Positions 9,131 to 18,832 are shown, numbered from the stretch's first letter. The stretch is DNA of 64,000 nt from CADEDV01 sp964412375 (GCA_964412375.1 CAYPOD010000005.1:62001-126000), one strand, 5' to 3'. Made by a program: numbers and translations. Notes: generated by a model not told the origin, from the letters alone.

Positions 9131-9808
9131 TTATCCCATCACCAGTTGCTCTGCCATCAGCAGCGATTGAATAATGGCACGGCCATCGGTGTTGCCCAAT
9201 TGGGTGGAGCAGGCTCTTTCGGGGTGGGGCATCATGCCAAATACATTGCGGTTGGCATTGCAGATGCCTGCAATATGGCGGGTGGAGCCATTGGGGTTGG
9301 AGCTGTCGGATATCTTTCCGTCCTCATCGCAATAGTAAAAGATCACCTGGTTGTTTGCTTCCAGTTCATTCAATGTTTTTTCATCAGCATAGTAGCGGCC
9401 TTCACCATGTGCAACAGGTATTTTATATACATTGTTGCCGTCATTGGTAATAAAAACGTTTTTGCACACAAACTGTTGATTGGCATTTCTCAACAAGGCC
9501 CCGGGCAGCAAATGCGATTCACAGAGAATCTGGAAGCCGTTGCAAACACCAAATACTTTTCCTCCCGCATTGGCAAATTCGATCACACTCTGCATCATCG
9601 GGCTGAAACGGGCAATGGCGCCACAGCGCAGGTAATCACCATAAGAAAAACCACCGGGCAAAATGATACAGTCTTCGGTGCTGAAGCCACTGAGGTCACG
9701 ATTTTTGTGCCAGAGCATGGTCACATTCTGGCCCAGGTCATGTGTTAAAGCATCATACATGTCCCTGTCACAATTAGAGCCGGGAAAAACGACAACACCG
9801 AATTTCAT
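9131..9808 (-). CDS. purQ: Phosphoribosylformylglycinamidine synthase, glutaminase subunit
   Basis: PurQ hydrolyses glutamine and passes ammonia to PurL for the fourth step of de novo purine synthesis. The 225-residue protein is a full class I glutamine amidotransferase: VVVFPGSNCDRD at the N-terminus, LPGGFSYGDYLRCGAIAR, the nucleophile Cys89 in GVCNGFQIL, and the His/Glu pair in MMPHPERA near the C-terminus. No purL or purS is next to it; neighbours are unrelated, so it appears to be a single-gene unit. A perfect -7 element lies 24 bases upstream of the start. Confidence 0.96.
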   Translation of the reverse strand: MKFGVVVFPGSNCDRDMYDALTHDLGQNVTMLWHKNRDLSGFSTEDCIILPGGFSYGDYLRCGAIARFSPMMQSVIEFANAGGKVFGVCNGFQILCESHLLPGALLRNANQQFVCKNVFITNDGNNVYKIPVAHGEGRYYADEKTLNELEANNQVIFYYCDEDGKISDSSNPNGSTRHIAGICNANRNVFGMMPHPERACSTQLGNTDGRAIIQSLLMAEQLVMG

Positions 9809-9831
9809 ACTGAAGTTTTTTGTGGAAAGGG

Positions 9832-9839
9832 CAAAGATA
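9832..9839 (-). promoter_or_regulatory. -7 promoter element for purQ
   Basis: Read on the minus strand this is TATCTTTG, a full match to the Bacteroidota -7 consensus TAnnTTTG, 24 bases upstream of the purQ ATG. No convincing TTTG is seen at the -33 distance, so confidence is moderate. Confidence 0.45.
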
Positions 9840-9985
9840 GATATTTAGATGATAGTGGTTAATTGATAGTTCTCTGATACCGGACATACATTTACAGCAC
9901 AGATTTATTCTAAGAAGAAGGTTAGCAATCATACCAAATTTTTGGCTGCCCCGCAGCTCAATGCTCATTACTCAAAGCTTTTCTC

Positions 9986-10975
9986 TTACCACCCCGGTCC
10001 CCAATACTGAAATGCAAGTACCAACGCTACACTCAGCCAGAACAGCAGGTTGGGAATGACAGCTTTTTTCGGATAAAAATAAGCGCAGCCATGAAAAGCC
10101 GCCAGTGGCACCATGGCCATTACCCAGTTTTCAAGATTTTCACTGCTGTTTACAAAGGGGAGCATCAAGGATGCCAGCAGGTAAAGCAATAAAAGACTCC
10201 AGCCTTTGCGCACATGGATCAGCATCCTGCGCAGGTTGTCATATACATAATAGCCGCCCATCAGGAAAGGTACCATCAGCAGGAAAATGCTTCCGGCCAA
10301 CCAGGCTGACTGCTGCACTGCTGGTAAGCTGATGCGGATATGTGGCGTAATAGCCGCCCAGCTCCACTCACCGGCAATAAAAAGATAAATGCCATAAAAA
10401 TAAAATGGCGTGGTGATGCCCAGCAGACAAAGCAGCCATTCATTCAGCCTGAAGGGCCTCATCACTGCCAGTGCCAGCAATACCCACAAAACAAAAGTGA
10501 GGGAAGACACAAAAATAAACCCGGCAATACCTAGCGCAAGACCGATATTGAAAATACTGCCACGGGCATCAGGCTGATTGTAGATGCGGAATAAACGGGT
10601 TAGCACATAAAGCAAAATGCTGTTGATGAGCAATGGTGCAGAAAAATAATTCCATTCCGGCAGCAGCGAGGTGATGAGCAGGTAGGCCATACCCGGCAGG
10701 TAGTTGGGCCGGTTTATCATGCGCTGGTTGTTGATGAACCGGGTGAGGATAATAGCCTGCACCATCAGCAATAAAAAAGCAAGTAAGGACCACAGTGCCG
10801 GAAAATTTTTTCCAGCAGGTGTAAGGAAATCAAGAATGGCCTGGAAGAAAAGGGCATCGCCGTAGCGGTCAACCGGCTGTTGCGGGTGCAAAAAAATTGG
10901 CAACTTGATCAGCAAGCCGAAAAGCAGCAACAGCAGGAGGTTGGATGGGTTTTTCTGTTTAAATATTCCTGTCAC
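9986..10975 (-). CDS. Polytopic membrane protein, DUF6427-like
   Basis: A 329-residue protein with roughly eight to nine hydrophobic segments and short charged loops, opening with FKQKNPSNLLLLLLFGLL. The beginning and the overall layout recall the DUF6427 membrane proteins of Bacteroidota, which have no known function; this family assignment is from memory of the pattern, not a search. It ends with a hydrophobic segment and a very short tail (FQYWGPGW). It lies 21 bases after the stop of the secreted-protein gene at 10997-12520 on the same strand, so the two probably share a transcript. No catalytic motif was found, and a transport or enzyme role cannot be claimed. Confidence 0.8.
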   Translation of the reverse strand: MTGIFKQKNPSNLLLLLLFGLLIKLPIFLHPQQPVDRYGDALFFQAILDFLTPAGKNFPALWSLLAFLLLMVQAIILTRFINNQRMINRPNYLPGMAYLLITSLLPEWNYFSAPLLINSILLYVLTRLFRIYNQPDARGSIFNIGLALGIAGFIFVSSLTFVLWVLLALAVMRPFRLNEWLLCLLGITTPFYFYGIYLFIAGEWSWAAITPHIRISLPAVQQSAWLAGSIFLLMVPFLMGGYYVYDNLRRMLIHVRKGWSLLLLYLLASLMLPFVNSSENLENWVMAMVPLAAFHGCAYFYPKKAVIPNLLFWLSVALVLAFQYWGPGW

Positions 10976-10996
10976 GGATATAGGATATAATGCGGT

Positions 10997-12520
10997 TTAG
11001 TTGTAATCTAATTTTGCAAAGCAAATATAATTCCTGTACAGGCAGGGAATGATCATTTGCCTTGCACTGACCTGTTTGCCAAATTTTGGCATGAATTCAT
11101 AGCCTTTGTCTAAGTTCTTGAGTGTGGGGTTGCGGTTCATTTGCCCGTCGGGGCTGACACTGTAATCACTGAGCAACTGCACTCTTTTTTCCTGCTGGTT
11201 AAAAAGAAAATGAAGAGAAGAACCGGTGATCATAAGCTGGTAAGATAACAGGTTATCGCCCTGGTCGTCGAACTGCTCTTTCACGATTACATTGCTCCAT
11301 TCCATGTTTCCGTTTTTATCGAAGGAAAGAACGGCGATATTGTCTGCATGGTGGCGGACACCCTGGCCACCGCCGCCCCACCGCGGGTTGCCCCACCAAC
11401 TGTTGTAGAAGGGAGAATAGTAATAATAATCCATTGGCGAAAGGTAGGAATAGCGGTAGAAATCCCAGCGGTTCCAGTTGCCAAAGCGGGAAGTGGTGTA
11501 ATAAGCTTCAGCCCCGATAATGAAACCACCATCCCGGCGGGTAATTATGTTTTTAATGAAATAATCATTAAATGCGGTCTTCACATTGGCATCTCCTTTT
11601 GCTTCCCGGCGGAGGTTTTCAGAAAAAGCAACATTATTTTCTGCTACCAGTGCTCCCTGCTGTTTATCCCATATATAATAATAGAGGCCGTCCACGCTGC
11701 CCCTGCGCTGGCTATAATAAAACGAAGTGAGGAAATAACGTTTGTTGTAATTATCCACTTTGATGCGGATCTCATCAAGGTTGGTTTTTTCAAGTTTCAG
11801 TTCCTGGAAGCGGAAGTTGTCACCGTAGGCAGGTTTTACCACGAATGCTGCCTTTGAAATGTTATCGTTATTGCTGCGAGTGAATTTGCTAAAGACCAGG
11901 TCACCTTCGTTGTCAACACTGAATTCGCCAAGGTATTCGTTACGTTCTTCCATATCCATATGCAGCCGGCTTTTTTTAAGTTCCTTCAGCTTGTCGTCCA
12001 TCAGAATGGTGGTGATGATATAGTTTTTACGATTGCGGCTGTTAATCTTAAACACGATGATCTTGCTTTTATCCTCGCTGGAAAGCACCGTGTAAATTTT
12101 GTTATTGGCCGAAAAATTCAGTTTTGTCGTGTCCAGTTCCAGTACATCACCCACCCGGTTGCCGTTTCCATCAATCTTAGCGGCCATACAATAAACAATA
12201 TTCCGCCGCTGGTACTGGTAGAGCATATAAATGAAATCATCATAAGGGAAGAAATCAACATTGATCATACGGTCATTATCCGGCACAAATTCCTGTTTTA
12301 CTTTGGCCACTTGTTTCATATCATTGTCCAGTACAGAAATCCAGTGATTATTGCGGCTGCTTTTATAAATCAGGAAATTATTTCCGACTTTGCCGGCTAT
12401 TTCAAAATTCATCCGGCGGGTGTCGTCGGTTTCATATTCTGAATAAACGATCCTTTGTGAAAAAGCTGGGAGGCAAAAAATGGTCAGCACCATTAACAAC
12501 ACAATTCCTCTTGTAAACAT
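10997..12520 (-). CDS. Secreted protein of unknown function
   Basis: The 507-residue product starts with a clear signal peptide (MFTRGIVLLMVLTIFCLPAFSQ), so it is exported. The mature part is rich in alternating beta-type stretches with repeated D-N-D and W-S motifs, and it carries a Tyr/Trp/Gly-rich insert near residues 360-390 (DYYYYSPFYNSWWGNP). The repeated pattern of short strands with turns (ISVLDNDMKQ, VLSFDKNGNMEW) suggests a beta-propeller-like fold, which is an inference. There is no lipobox and no C-terminal T9SS sorting domain, so it is likely periplasmic or released by another route. It is the upstream gene of a probable two-gene unit with the membrane protein at 9986-10975. Confidence 0.8.
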   Translation of the reverse strand: MFTRGIVLLMVLTIFCLPAFSQRIVYSEYETDDTRRMNFEIAGKVGNNFLIYKSSRNNHWISVLDNDMKQVAKVKQEFVPDNDRMINVDFFPYDDFIYMLYQYQRRNIVYCMAAKIDGNGNRVGDVLELDTTKLNFSANNKIYTVLSSEDKSKIIVFKINSRNRKNYIITTILMDDKLKELKKSRLHMDMEERNEYLGEFSVDNEGDLVFSKFTRSNNDNISKAAFVVKPAYGDNFRFQELKLEKTNLDEIRIKVDNYNKRYFLTSFYYSQRRGSVDGLYYYIWDKQQGALVAENNVAFSENLRREAKGDANVKTAFNDYFIKNIITRRDGGFIIGAEAYYTTSRFGNWNRWDFYRYSYLSPMDYYYYSPFYNSWWGNPRWGGGGQGVRHHADNIAVLSFDKNGNMEWSNVIVKEQFDDQGDNLLSYQLMITGSSLHFLFNQQEKRVQLLSDYSVSPDGQMNRNPTLKNLDKGYEFMPKFGKQVSARQMIIPCLYRNYICFAKLDYN

Positions 12521-12828
12521 AATAACCTGATTTTTTGTGATTTAAAATTACTGTAACCCGGTCAAACAAATTCAATTTCTTTCAGCAGATGCAGCAGCAG
12601 GTAATATTACATTCTACGACGGCGGCAGGTTCAAAAATGCTGCATATTTAATGCCGGGGAGCTAAAATCCAGGTGTTGTTTTGCCCGGGCGGTCTAAAGA
12701 GCTGAATAACGGCCATTCTTTAAAGTTTTTACTGATATTTCCCGGTAATTATTTTTTGCATATACCTTTGCAGACATGTTCCTGAAACATAGTGATCTGT
12801 ACCAGGAACCATCTATCAACAACAGAAA
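12521..12828. other. Divergent intergenic region before kup
   Basis: About 308 bases between the divergent secreted-protein gene and kup. The only recognisable signal is TACCTTTG at 12763-12770 on the plus strand, matching TAnnTTTG, 58 bases before the kup GTG. No -33 TTTG sits at the right distance. No RNA gene or reading frame is seen. Confidence 0.4.
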
Positions 12829-14802
12829 GTGAAAGCACCCGCTAACAAAGCTACAGCCGCCGGTTTACTTATTGCACTTGGAATTATCTACGGTGATATA
12901 GGAACATCTCCTCTCTATGTTTTCAATGCGATCATTAACGGAAGAGTGATCAGCGAAGAACTGATCCTCGGTGTATTGTCCTGCATCATCTGGACACTCA
13001 CCTTGCAGACCACCATCAAGTATGTAATACTGATCCTCCGGGCAGACAACAGGGGAGAAGGGGGTACTTTTGCCTTGTATGCCCTGGTGCGAAGGCGAAA
13101 AAAATGGCTCGTAGTTCCGGCCATGATAGGCGGAGCAGCTTTGTTGGCCGATGGTATCATTACACCCCCCATCTCTATCACTTCAGCAGTAGAAGGATTA
13201 GGTAAATTACCTGCACTGGAAGGAATGCCTACCGATACAATTGTAATCATTGTATTAAGCATCCTGTCACTGTTCTTTTTCATGCAGCAGTTTGGCACTG
13301 CTTCTATTGGCAAAATGTTCGGTCCGGTGATGCTGGTTTGGTTTACCATGCTGGCCGTGCTGGGCATTGTTCAATTGGCAGGCAACCTGGCGGTTTTAAA
13401 AGCAATAAATCCCTGGTACGCTATTAATTTCCTGGGCAATTATCCCGAAGGGTTTTGGCTCTTAGGTGCTGTGTTTCTATGTACCACCGGTGCTGAAGCC
13501 CTGTACAGTGATCTGGGACATTGCGGCAGAGATAATATTCGCAAATCATGGATATATGTAAAAAGCTGCCTCCTCATTAATTATTTCGGGCAAGGTGCTT
13601 TTTTGCTTTCCAACCGTATGGGGGTACATGTCACTCCTGAGGCCAAGGAAGCGTTGAACATTAATGCATTTTATGACCTGATGCCACATTGGTTCATTAT
13701 TGCAGGTGTTATCATAGCCACTTCTGCCGCCATCATTGCCAGCCAGGCCATGATCTCCGGTGCTTTTACACTGATCAGTGAAGCCATGCGTTTGAATCTA
13801 TGGCCCAAAGTAAAAATTCGCTACCCGTCAGAAGCCAAAGGACAATTATTTATTCCTGCCATCAATCTTCTAATGTTCATGGGTTGTGCCGGAATCGTAC
13901 TGTATTTCCGGGAATCATCGAGAATGGAAGCAGCGTATGGTCTTGCTATAATCATTACCATGCTGGCCACCACTATTCTTTTTGCTAATTACCTGGTCCT
14001 TCACCGGGTGAAATCTGTTTTAATATATATCTTCTTGTTTTGCTACATTATCATCGAGTTTGCTTTCATGGTGGCATTGCTGGAAAAATTCTCTCATGGT
14101 GGTTATATCACCCTGATGATCGGCGGACTGATGTTCCTTGTCATGTATATCTGGTACAGGGCACGGAAGATCAAGAACCGTTACGTAGAATTTGTACGGC
14201 TGGAGCATTATATTCCTAAAATACAGGAACTGAGTAATGACAAATCCGTGCCCAAGTATGCGACACACCTGGTGTACATGACCAGCGCCAATAACCCAAA
14301 AGAAATTGAGCATAAAATCATTTATTCCATCCTGAACAAAAAACCCAAACGGGCCGATATTTACTGGTTTGTGCATATTGATACGTTAGATGACCCCTAC
14401 ACCTGTGAATACAAAGTGGAGCATATCATTCCCAACGATATCATCCGGGTTGATTTCAGGCTGGGTTTCCGGATGGAGCCCCGTATCAACCTGATGTTCC
14501 GCAAGGTGGTAGAAGACCTGGTAGCAAACAAAGAAGTAAATATCATCAGCCGATATGAAAGCATGGCCAGTAACAGCACGGTCGGTGATTTCCAGTTCAT
14601 GGTGATGGAAAAATACCTGAGCCAGGATAACGAACTGCCATTTATGGAAAGGGTGATCATGAAATTCTATTTCTGGCTGAAAGACCACAGCCTCTCCGAA
14701 GAAAAGGGGTTTGGACTCGACCTGGCCAATGTTACGGTGGAAAAATTCCCGCTGATCGTGGCGCCGGTCACCAATCTGAAACTGAAGCGGGTGGACGAGT
14801 AG
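12829..14802 (+). CDS. kup: KUP-family potassium uptake protein
   Basis: Kup imports K+ with protons across the inner membrane. The 657-residue protein opens with the family signature GIIYGDIGTSPLYVF, has ADGIITPPISITSAVEGL and ISGAFTLISEAMRL, and about twelve membrane segments up to residue 440, then a soluble C-terminal domain of some 210 residues ending in VTNLKLKRVDE. The start is GTG at 12829; there is no in-frame ATG before the signature. Length and domain order fit the family. It stands alone, with a hairpin after it and no regulatory K+ gene nearby. Confidence 0.95.
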   Translation: MKAPANKATAAGLLIALGIIYGDIGTSPLYVFNAIINGRVISEELILGVLSCIIWTLTLQTTIKYVILILRADNRGEGGTFALYALVRRRKKWLVVPAMIGGAALLADGIITPPISITSAVEGLGKLPALEGMPTDTIVIIVLSILSLFFFMQQFGTASIGKMFGPVMLVWFTMLAVLGIVQLAGNLAVLKAINPWYAINFLGNYPEGFWLLGAVFLCTTGAEALYSDLGHCGRDNIRKSWIYVKSCLLINYFGQGAFLLSNRMGVHVTPEAKEALNINAFYDLMPHWFIIAGVIIATSAAIIASQAMISGAFTLISEAMRLNLWPKVKIRYPSEAKGQLFIPAINLLMFMGCAGIVLYFRESSRMEAAYGLAIIITMLATTILFANYLVLHRVKSVLIYIFLFCYIIIEFAFMVALLEKFSHGGYITLMIGGLMFLVMYIWYRARKIKNRYVEFVRLEHYIPKIQELSNDKSVPKYATHLVYMTSANNPKEIEHKIIYSILNKKPKRADIYWFVHIDTLDDPYTCEYKVEHIIPNDIIRVDFRLGFRMEPRINLMFRKVVEDLVANKEVNIISRYESMASNSTVGDFQFMVMEKYLSQDNELPFMERVIMKFYFWLKDHSLSEEKGFGLDLANVTVEKFPLIVAPVTNLKLKRVDE

Positions 14803-14826
14803 AGCGTTTGTAATATATAGTTTGTA

Positions 14827-14857
14827 ATTTGTAGTTTGGCAATTATAAACTACAAAT
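14827..14857 (+). repeat. Hairpin between kup and hydrolase gene
   Basis: ATTTGTAGTTT (14827-14837) and AAACTACAAAT (14847-14857) form an eleven-pair perfect stem with a nine-base loop. It is AT-rich and not followed by a T-run, so it is a weak terminator at best. It ends 18 bases before the TTG start of the next gene. Confidence 0.5.
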
Positions 14858-14875
14858 CACCAACTGCTAACTAAC

Positions 14876-15664
14876 TTGCCTTCTTTCATCTGGTATATTA
14901 TCATTGGCATTGCTGCGCTTTCCATTATTGCTTATTTCATCCAGGAAAAACTCATTTTCAAACCGGAGAAACTAAAGCAGGATTTTGAATTCAAATACGA
15001 CATTCCATTCCGGGAATATTTTTTTGATATTGAACCCGGGGTCCGCATCAACGGGCTTCATTTCTACCGGGAAAATCCACAGGGACTAATCCTTTATTTC
15101 CATGGCAACACCAGAAGCATAAAAGGCTGGGCCCGCTATGCAAAGGATTTTTACCGCTATGACTATGACGTGGTGCTGGTGGACTACCGCGGGTTTGGCA
15201 AAAGCACCGGCAAGCGGAGCGAAAGGGAGATGCTCAGTGATATGCAGATTGTTTATGAACAACTGGCCAAAGAATATACCGAGCACCACATGATCGTCTA
15301 TGGCCGCAGCATGGGCAGCGGGTTTGCCAGCAAACTGGCAGCGGACAACAAACCCCGCTATCTTATTCTTGATGCACCTTATTATAGTTTTATTAAAGTG
15401 GTGGAAAGATTTTTGCCAATATTGCCGGTACGGTTTGTTTTGCGTTTTCACCTGCGAACGGATAAATGGATACGCAAAGTGAACTGCCACACTTATATCA
15501 TTCATGGCACCAGGGACTGGCTCATTCCAATCCGCCATAGCGAAAAGTTGCAAAAACTCAACCCCGGAAAGATCACCCTGATCCGCATTCACGGCGGCGG
15601 GCATAATAACCTTCCTTCTTTTGACGACTACCACAATTTTGTGCGGGATATACTGAAGTATTGA
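14876..15664 (+). CDS. Membrane-anchored alpha/beta hydrolase (first of two)
   Basis: A 262-residue serine hydrolase of the alpha/beta fold. The start is TTG at 14876, the only start that keeps the N-terminal membrane segment (about residues 5-22). The oxyanion motif YFHGNTRS near 74, VDYRGFGKS near 103, the nucleophile elbow GRSMGSG with Ser145, the acid in HGTRDWLIP near 210 and the His in GGGHNN near 243 give a full catalytic triad. The layout is like the Bem46/ABHD13 group, whose substrate is unknown in bacteria. It has a relative at 17049-17858 with the same motifs, on the other side of a lipoprotein gene. Which lipid or peptide ester it cuts cannot be read from the sequence. Confidence 0.88.
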   Translation: MPSFIWYIIIGIAALSIIAYFIQEKLIFKPEKLKQDFEFKYDIPFREYFFDIEPGVRINGLHFYRENPQGLILYFHGNTRSIKGWARYAKDFYRYDYDVVLVDYRGFGKSTGKRSEREMLSDMQIVYEQLAKEYTEHHMIVYGRSMGSGFASKLAADNKPRYLILDAPYYSFIKVVERFLPILPVRFVLRFHLRTDKWIRKVNCHTYIIHGTRDWLIPIRHSEKLQKLNPGKITLIRIHGGGHNNLPSFDDYHNFVRDILKY

Positions 15665-15809
15665 GCCGGTTTTTGCAGGCTTGTTAAGGTTAAACTAATT
15701 GCTGGTTTTTCTTTTAACATGGAATGCCCTTTGTCCGTCACACCTCAAAGCGGAGGTGTATATGAACACAAACTTCTACACAAACAATCAAAAGAAAAAC
15801 AAACAGGTA

Positions 15810-16976
15810 ATGAGTTTGCACTCGTCGCTCAGGCTGCTGGGTTATATCCTCCTCCTCCTGGCCCTTGTGTTTTTTCTGTTTTCCTGCAAAACGGCTTCCA
15901 AACTGTACGAAAAAGGCCGCTATGATGAAGCCGTGGAACTGGCAGCTAAAAAATTACAGAAAGACCCTGATGATCCCAAACTGCTGGATGTTTTGCAAAA
16001 TGCCTATCGCTATGCCGTTGATGACCATGAAGGCCGAATTGCCGCACATGCCAACAGCCGCAATGACTTGAAATGGGAATGGACCTATAATGAATATCTA
16101 AGCCTGCAACGTCTCTATGATGCTATCCGCCGTTCACCGGAAATATTTCATTTGGTGAACCCGGTTGATTACTCTTCATATGTCATCACCTACAAAGAAA
16201 AAGCCGGGGAAGCCCGTTTTCAAAGAGGACTTGACCTGATGCGCAATGGAGATAAAGCAAGTTTCCGGAAAGCTTATCGTGAATTGCAAACAGCATTGGC
16301 CTTTCTTCCCGGTGATTTGACTGTTCGTGAAAAAATGAATGAGGCTTTCGAATATGCGGTGGTGAACGTGGTGGTGCTGCCGCTGGAGCAAAGAGATGGA
16401 TTCCGCTTCAGTTCATTGGACGGAAGCTATAGCCGGTTTGATGATAACGTGATGCGTTTTCTTCAAAGCAATAACAGCAATGAGTTTGTCCGATATTACT
16501 CAGCATGGGATGCCAACGGGAGAAACTTCCAGCCAGATTATGTAGTGGACATCCGTTTCAGCGGGCTGAACATTGGCCGCAGGCAGGACCAGCACAACAC
16601 CCGGACAGTGTCGAAAGATGTACTGGTGAAAGAAACAGTCTATCGTCCAGATTCCGTAGTGAAAGAATATGCAAAAGTATCGGCCAGGATCACCACCACC
16701 ACTACCAGCATCCGGTCAGAAGGATTTATGCAGGTGAACATCCGGGATGAGGTGAGTTATCGCAACTGGAGTAGTACTTATAATGGACAGCATTTCTGGG
16801 CTACAGATTATGCTACCTACACCGGTGATTCCCGTGCATTAAGTGAAGCAGATAAACAGTTATTGAACCGAAGCAGGGAGCTTCCTCCTTCGGAAGATCA
16901 TATCATCCGTATCATCATGAATGAGATAGAGGGGAAAGTGGAGTGCGGTATCAGGGATTATTTTTACCAGCGTTAG
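15810..16976 (+). CDS. Lipoprotein of unknown function with TPR-like N-terminus
   Basis: From ATG 15810 the protein has 388 residues and a proper lipoprotein signal: a hydrophobic stretch ending in LFSC with Cys at 26, followed by KTASKLYEKGRYDEAVELAAKKL, a TPR-like helix pair (quoted as KLYEKGRYDEA and VELAAKKL). A second ATG at 15762, preceded by GGAGGT, would add 16 residues and give an overlong n-region; it remains possible. The middle contains VVNVVVLPLEQRDGF and a DGSYSRFDDNV stretch, and the C-terminal part is beta-rich with a TTTTT run near residue 295. No catalytic motif seen. It is flanked by two related hydrolases in the same direction, which hints at a joint envelope role. Confidence 0.8.
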   Translation: MSLHSSLRLLGYILLLLALVFFLFSCKTASKLYEKGRYDEAVELAAKKLQKDPDDPKLLDVLQNAYRYAVDDHEGRIAAHANSRNDLKWEWTYNEYLSLQRLYDAIRRSPEIFHLVNPVDYSSYVITYKEKAGEARFQRGLDLMRNGDKASFRKAYRELQTALAFLPGDLTVREKMNEAFEYAVVNVVVLPLEQRDGFRFSSLDGSYSRFDDNVMRFLQSNNSNEFVRYYSAWDANGRNFQPDYVVDIRFSGLNIGRRQDQHNTRTVSKDVLVKETVYRPDSVVKEYAKVSARITTTTTSIRSEGFMQVNIRDEVSYRNWSSTYNGQHFWATDYATYTGDSRALSEADKQLLNRSRELPPSEDHIIRIIMNEIEGKVECGIRDYFYQR

Positions 16977-17048
16977 AACATCTCCGGTTTTTCCGTTCAT
17001 ATAGAGGGGCATGAATTTCATGTCCCTTTTCTTTTCATCTTTGCGTCC

Positions 17049-17858
17049 ATGAATTGGAAGAAGATCAAAAAATGGCTTATTGCAATTGTTATAATTTACC
17101 TCGGCATAGGCACAGCTTTTTACTTTTTGCAGGATAGAATCCTTTTTCGTCCCGTTTCGCTTAAACGGGATCATTCCTACAACTTTAATGTGCCACATAA
17201 GGAACTGAATATCCCGATCAATAATGAAGACACGCTGAATCTTGTACAATTTTTGAACACAGATACTGTTTCCCGTGGCGTCGTATTATATTTTCACGGC
17301 AACAAAAAGAACATTTCCTGGTATGCAAAGTATCCGCCCTATTTTACCAGGCATGGTTACGAAGTATTGATGATTGATTATCCCGGTTTTGGGAAAAGCA
17401 AAGGACGATTCACAGAAAAAATATTGTATGAATGGGCACAGCAGGCTTATCAACTGGCCCGCAGCCGTTTTTCAGCAGACAGTATCATAATATATGGTAA
17501 AAGCATGGGCACAGGTATTGCTGCACAGCTGGCTTCGGTGAGAGATTGCAAAAGGCTGATATTGGAAACTCCTTATTACGATTTCCCTTCGGTGGTGAAA
17601 CAGTACCTGCCTGTTTATCCTGTTCATTCCATGCTGCATTACAAGCTTCCTGTTCACAGTTATTTGCCAAATGTAATTGCTCCTGTTGCTATTTTTCATG
17701 GCACTAAGGACAGGGTGACCACATACCGCAATGCAAAAAGACTAAAACCTTTGTTGATGCAAAAAGATATATTCATCACTCTGGATGGAGGAAGGCATAA
17801 TGATCTCTATGATTTTCCGGAAATGATACGGCAGCTTGATTCGCTGTTGAAAAATTGA
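17049..17858 (+). CDS. Membrane-anchored alpha/beta hydrolase (second of two)
   Basis: A 269-residue relative of the hydrolase at 14876-15664, with the same order of parts: N-terminal membrane segment (about residues 9-27), F-R-P linker, YFHGNKKN near 81, IDYPGFGKSKGRF, nucleophile elbow GKSMGTG with Ser152, HGTKDRVT with the acid, and GGRHNDLYD with the His. Similarity to the first copy is spread over the whole length, so they look like diverged duplicates rather than a recent repeat. It starts at ATG 17049 and faces the LD-carboxypeptidase gene tail to tail with 21 bases between stops. Substrate unknown. Confidence 0.88.
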   Translation: MNWKKIKKWLIAIVIIYLGIGTAFYFLQDRILFRPVSLKRDHSYNFNVPHKELNIPINNEDTLNLVQFLNTDTVSRGVVLYFHGNKKNISWYAKYPPYFTRHGYEVLMIDYPGFGKSKGRFTEKILYEWAQQAYQLARSRFSADSIIIYGKSMGTGIAAQLASVRDCKRLILETPYYDFPSVVKQYLPVYPVHSMLHYKLPVHSYLPNVIAPVAIFHGTKDRVTTYRNAKRLKPLLMQKDIFITLDGGRHNDLYDFPEMIRQLDSLLKN

Positions 17859-17879
17859 ACGGGAAGATTTTTGAAGTTG

Positions 17880-18788
17880 CTATTCTTCCAGCAGCACTTT
17901 AGTTTTTGTGATCTTCAGTTTGTAACCCACGCCTACTTTTAAAGCATAATTTTCTGTATCATGGCTCACAGGAAAACCAAAACATACCGGGTAGTCATAT
18001 TCTTTCACAATATCCCGGATGATCTCGTATGCTGTTTGCCCAAAAGGACGATCAGTATCTTTTGCTTCTGTAAAACCACCAATGATGAGTCCGGCTAACC
18101 GGTCAAGTTTACCGCTGCGTTTCAGTTGCCAGAACATGCGGTCAATATTATAAAGGTATTCACCCACATCTTCAACAAACAATATCCTTCCTCTTGTTTT
18201 AATATCCGAATCCGTTCCCACCAAATGGGCCAGCAAGGCAAGATTGCCGCCGATCAGTTCTCCCACAGCTTCTCCTTTAAGGTTAAACTCATGTACTGCA
18301 CATTGGTATTTGAGTTTTTTTCCTTCCAATGCGTTTTTAAGTGATTGTACAAATTCATTCTTATAACCCTCTTCATTAAAAGCGGCTGCCATCGGGGCAT
18401 GAAGGGAGGAGATCCGGTAGTTAGTATAAAGATGCGAATGCAGCACGGTGATATCACTGTAACCGATGATCCATTTGGGAAGTTTTTTGAATTTTTTGAA
18501 ATTAATACGTTCAATGATCCTTCCCATGCCATAACCACCTCTTGCACATAACACTGCTTTCACTTCATCATCATCCAGCATTTGTTGAAGATCGCTGAGC
18601 CTTTCCTCATCTGTTCCGGAGAAATAGTTCTGTGAATCGCCACCGATGGTTTTACCCAACTTCACCCGGTAGCCCCATTCCTGCAATGTATGGATACATG
18701 TCTGGACCTTATCCAATGTCATAAAACCCGCTGGGCAAACCAGGCCGATCGTATCACCTTTTCGTAAATAGGGAGGAATTTTAACCAT
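17880..18788 (-). CDS. ldcA: Muramoyltetrapeptide LD-carboxypeptidase (peptidase S66)
   Basis: LD-carboxypeptidases remove the terminal D-alanine from murein tetrapeptides during cell-wall recycling. The 302-residue product fits family S66: N-terminal KGDTIGLVCPAG, ARGGYGMGR, the nucleophile Ser111 in IIGYSDITVLH, GGNLALLAHLVGT, the catalytic Glu in VEDVGEYLYNIDRM and the His in PVSHDTENYAL. No signal peptide, in line with a cytoplasmic recycling enzyme. The related microcin-resistance protein MccF shares the fold, so a peptide-nucleotide substrate cannot be excluded. It is divergent from metG, with about 100 bases between the two starts. Confidence 0.92.
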   Translation of the reverse strand: MVKIPPYLRKGDTIGLVCPAGFMTLDKVQTCIHTLQEWGYRVKLGKTIGGDSQNYFSGTDEERLSDLQQMLDDDEVKAVLCARGGYGMGRIIERINFKKFKKLPKWIIGYSDITVLHSHLYTNYRISSLHAPMAAAFNEEGYKNEFVQSLKNALEGKKLKYQCAVHEFNLKGEAVGELIGGNLALLAHLVGTDSDIKTRGRILFVEDVGEYLYNIDRMFWQLKRSGKLDRLAGLIIGGFTEAKDTDRPFGQTAYEIIRDIVKEYDYPVCFGFPVSHDTENYALKVGVGYKLKITKTKVLLEE

Positions 18789-18832
18789 AGCATCAATTAT
18801 CTTGAGCGATAAAGTTATCTCAAATCAGTCAT

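Noticed and set aside
9059..9748. Plus-strand open frame of 229 codons across purQ
   Set aside because: It is antisense to a complete purQ with all catalytic motifs, and its start lies in the ftsZ terminator.
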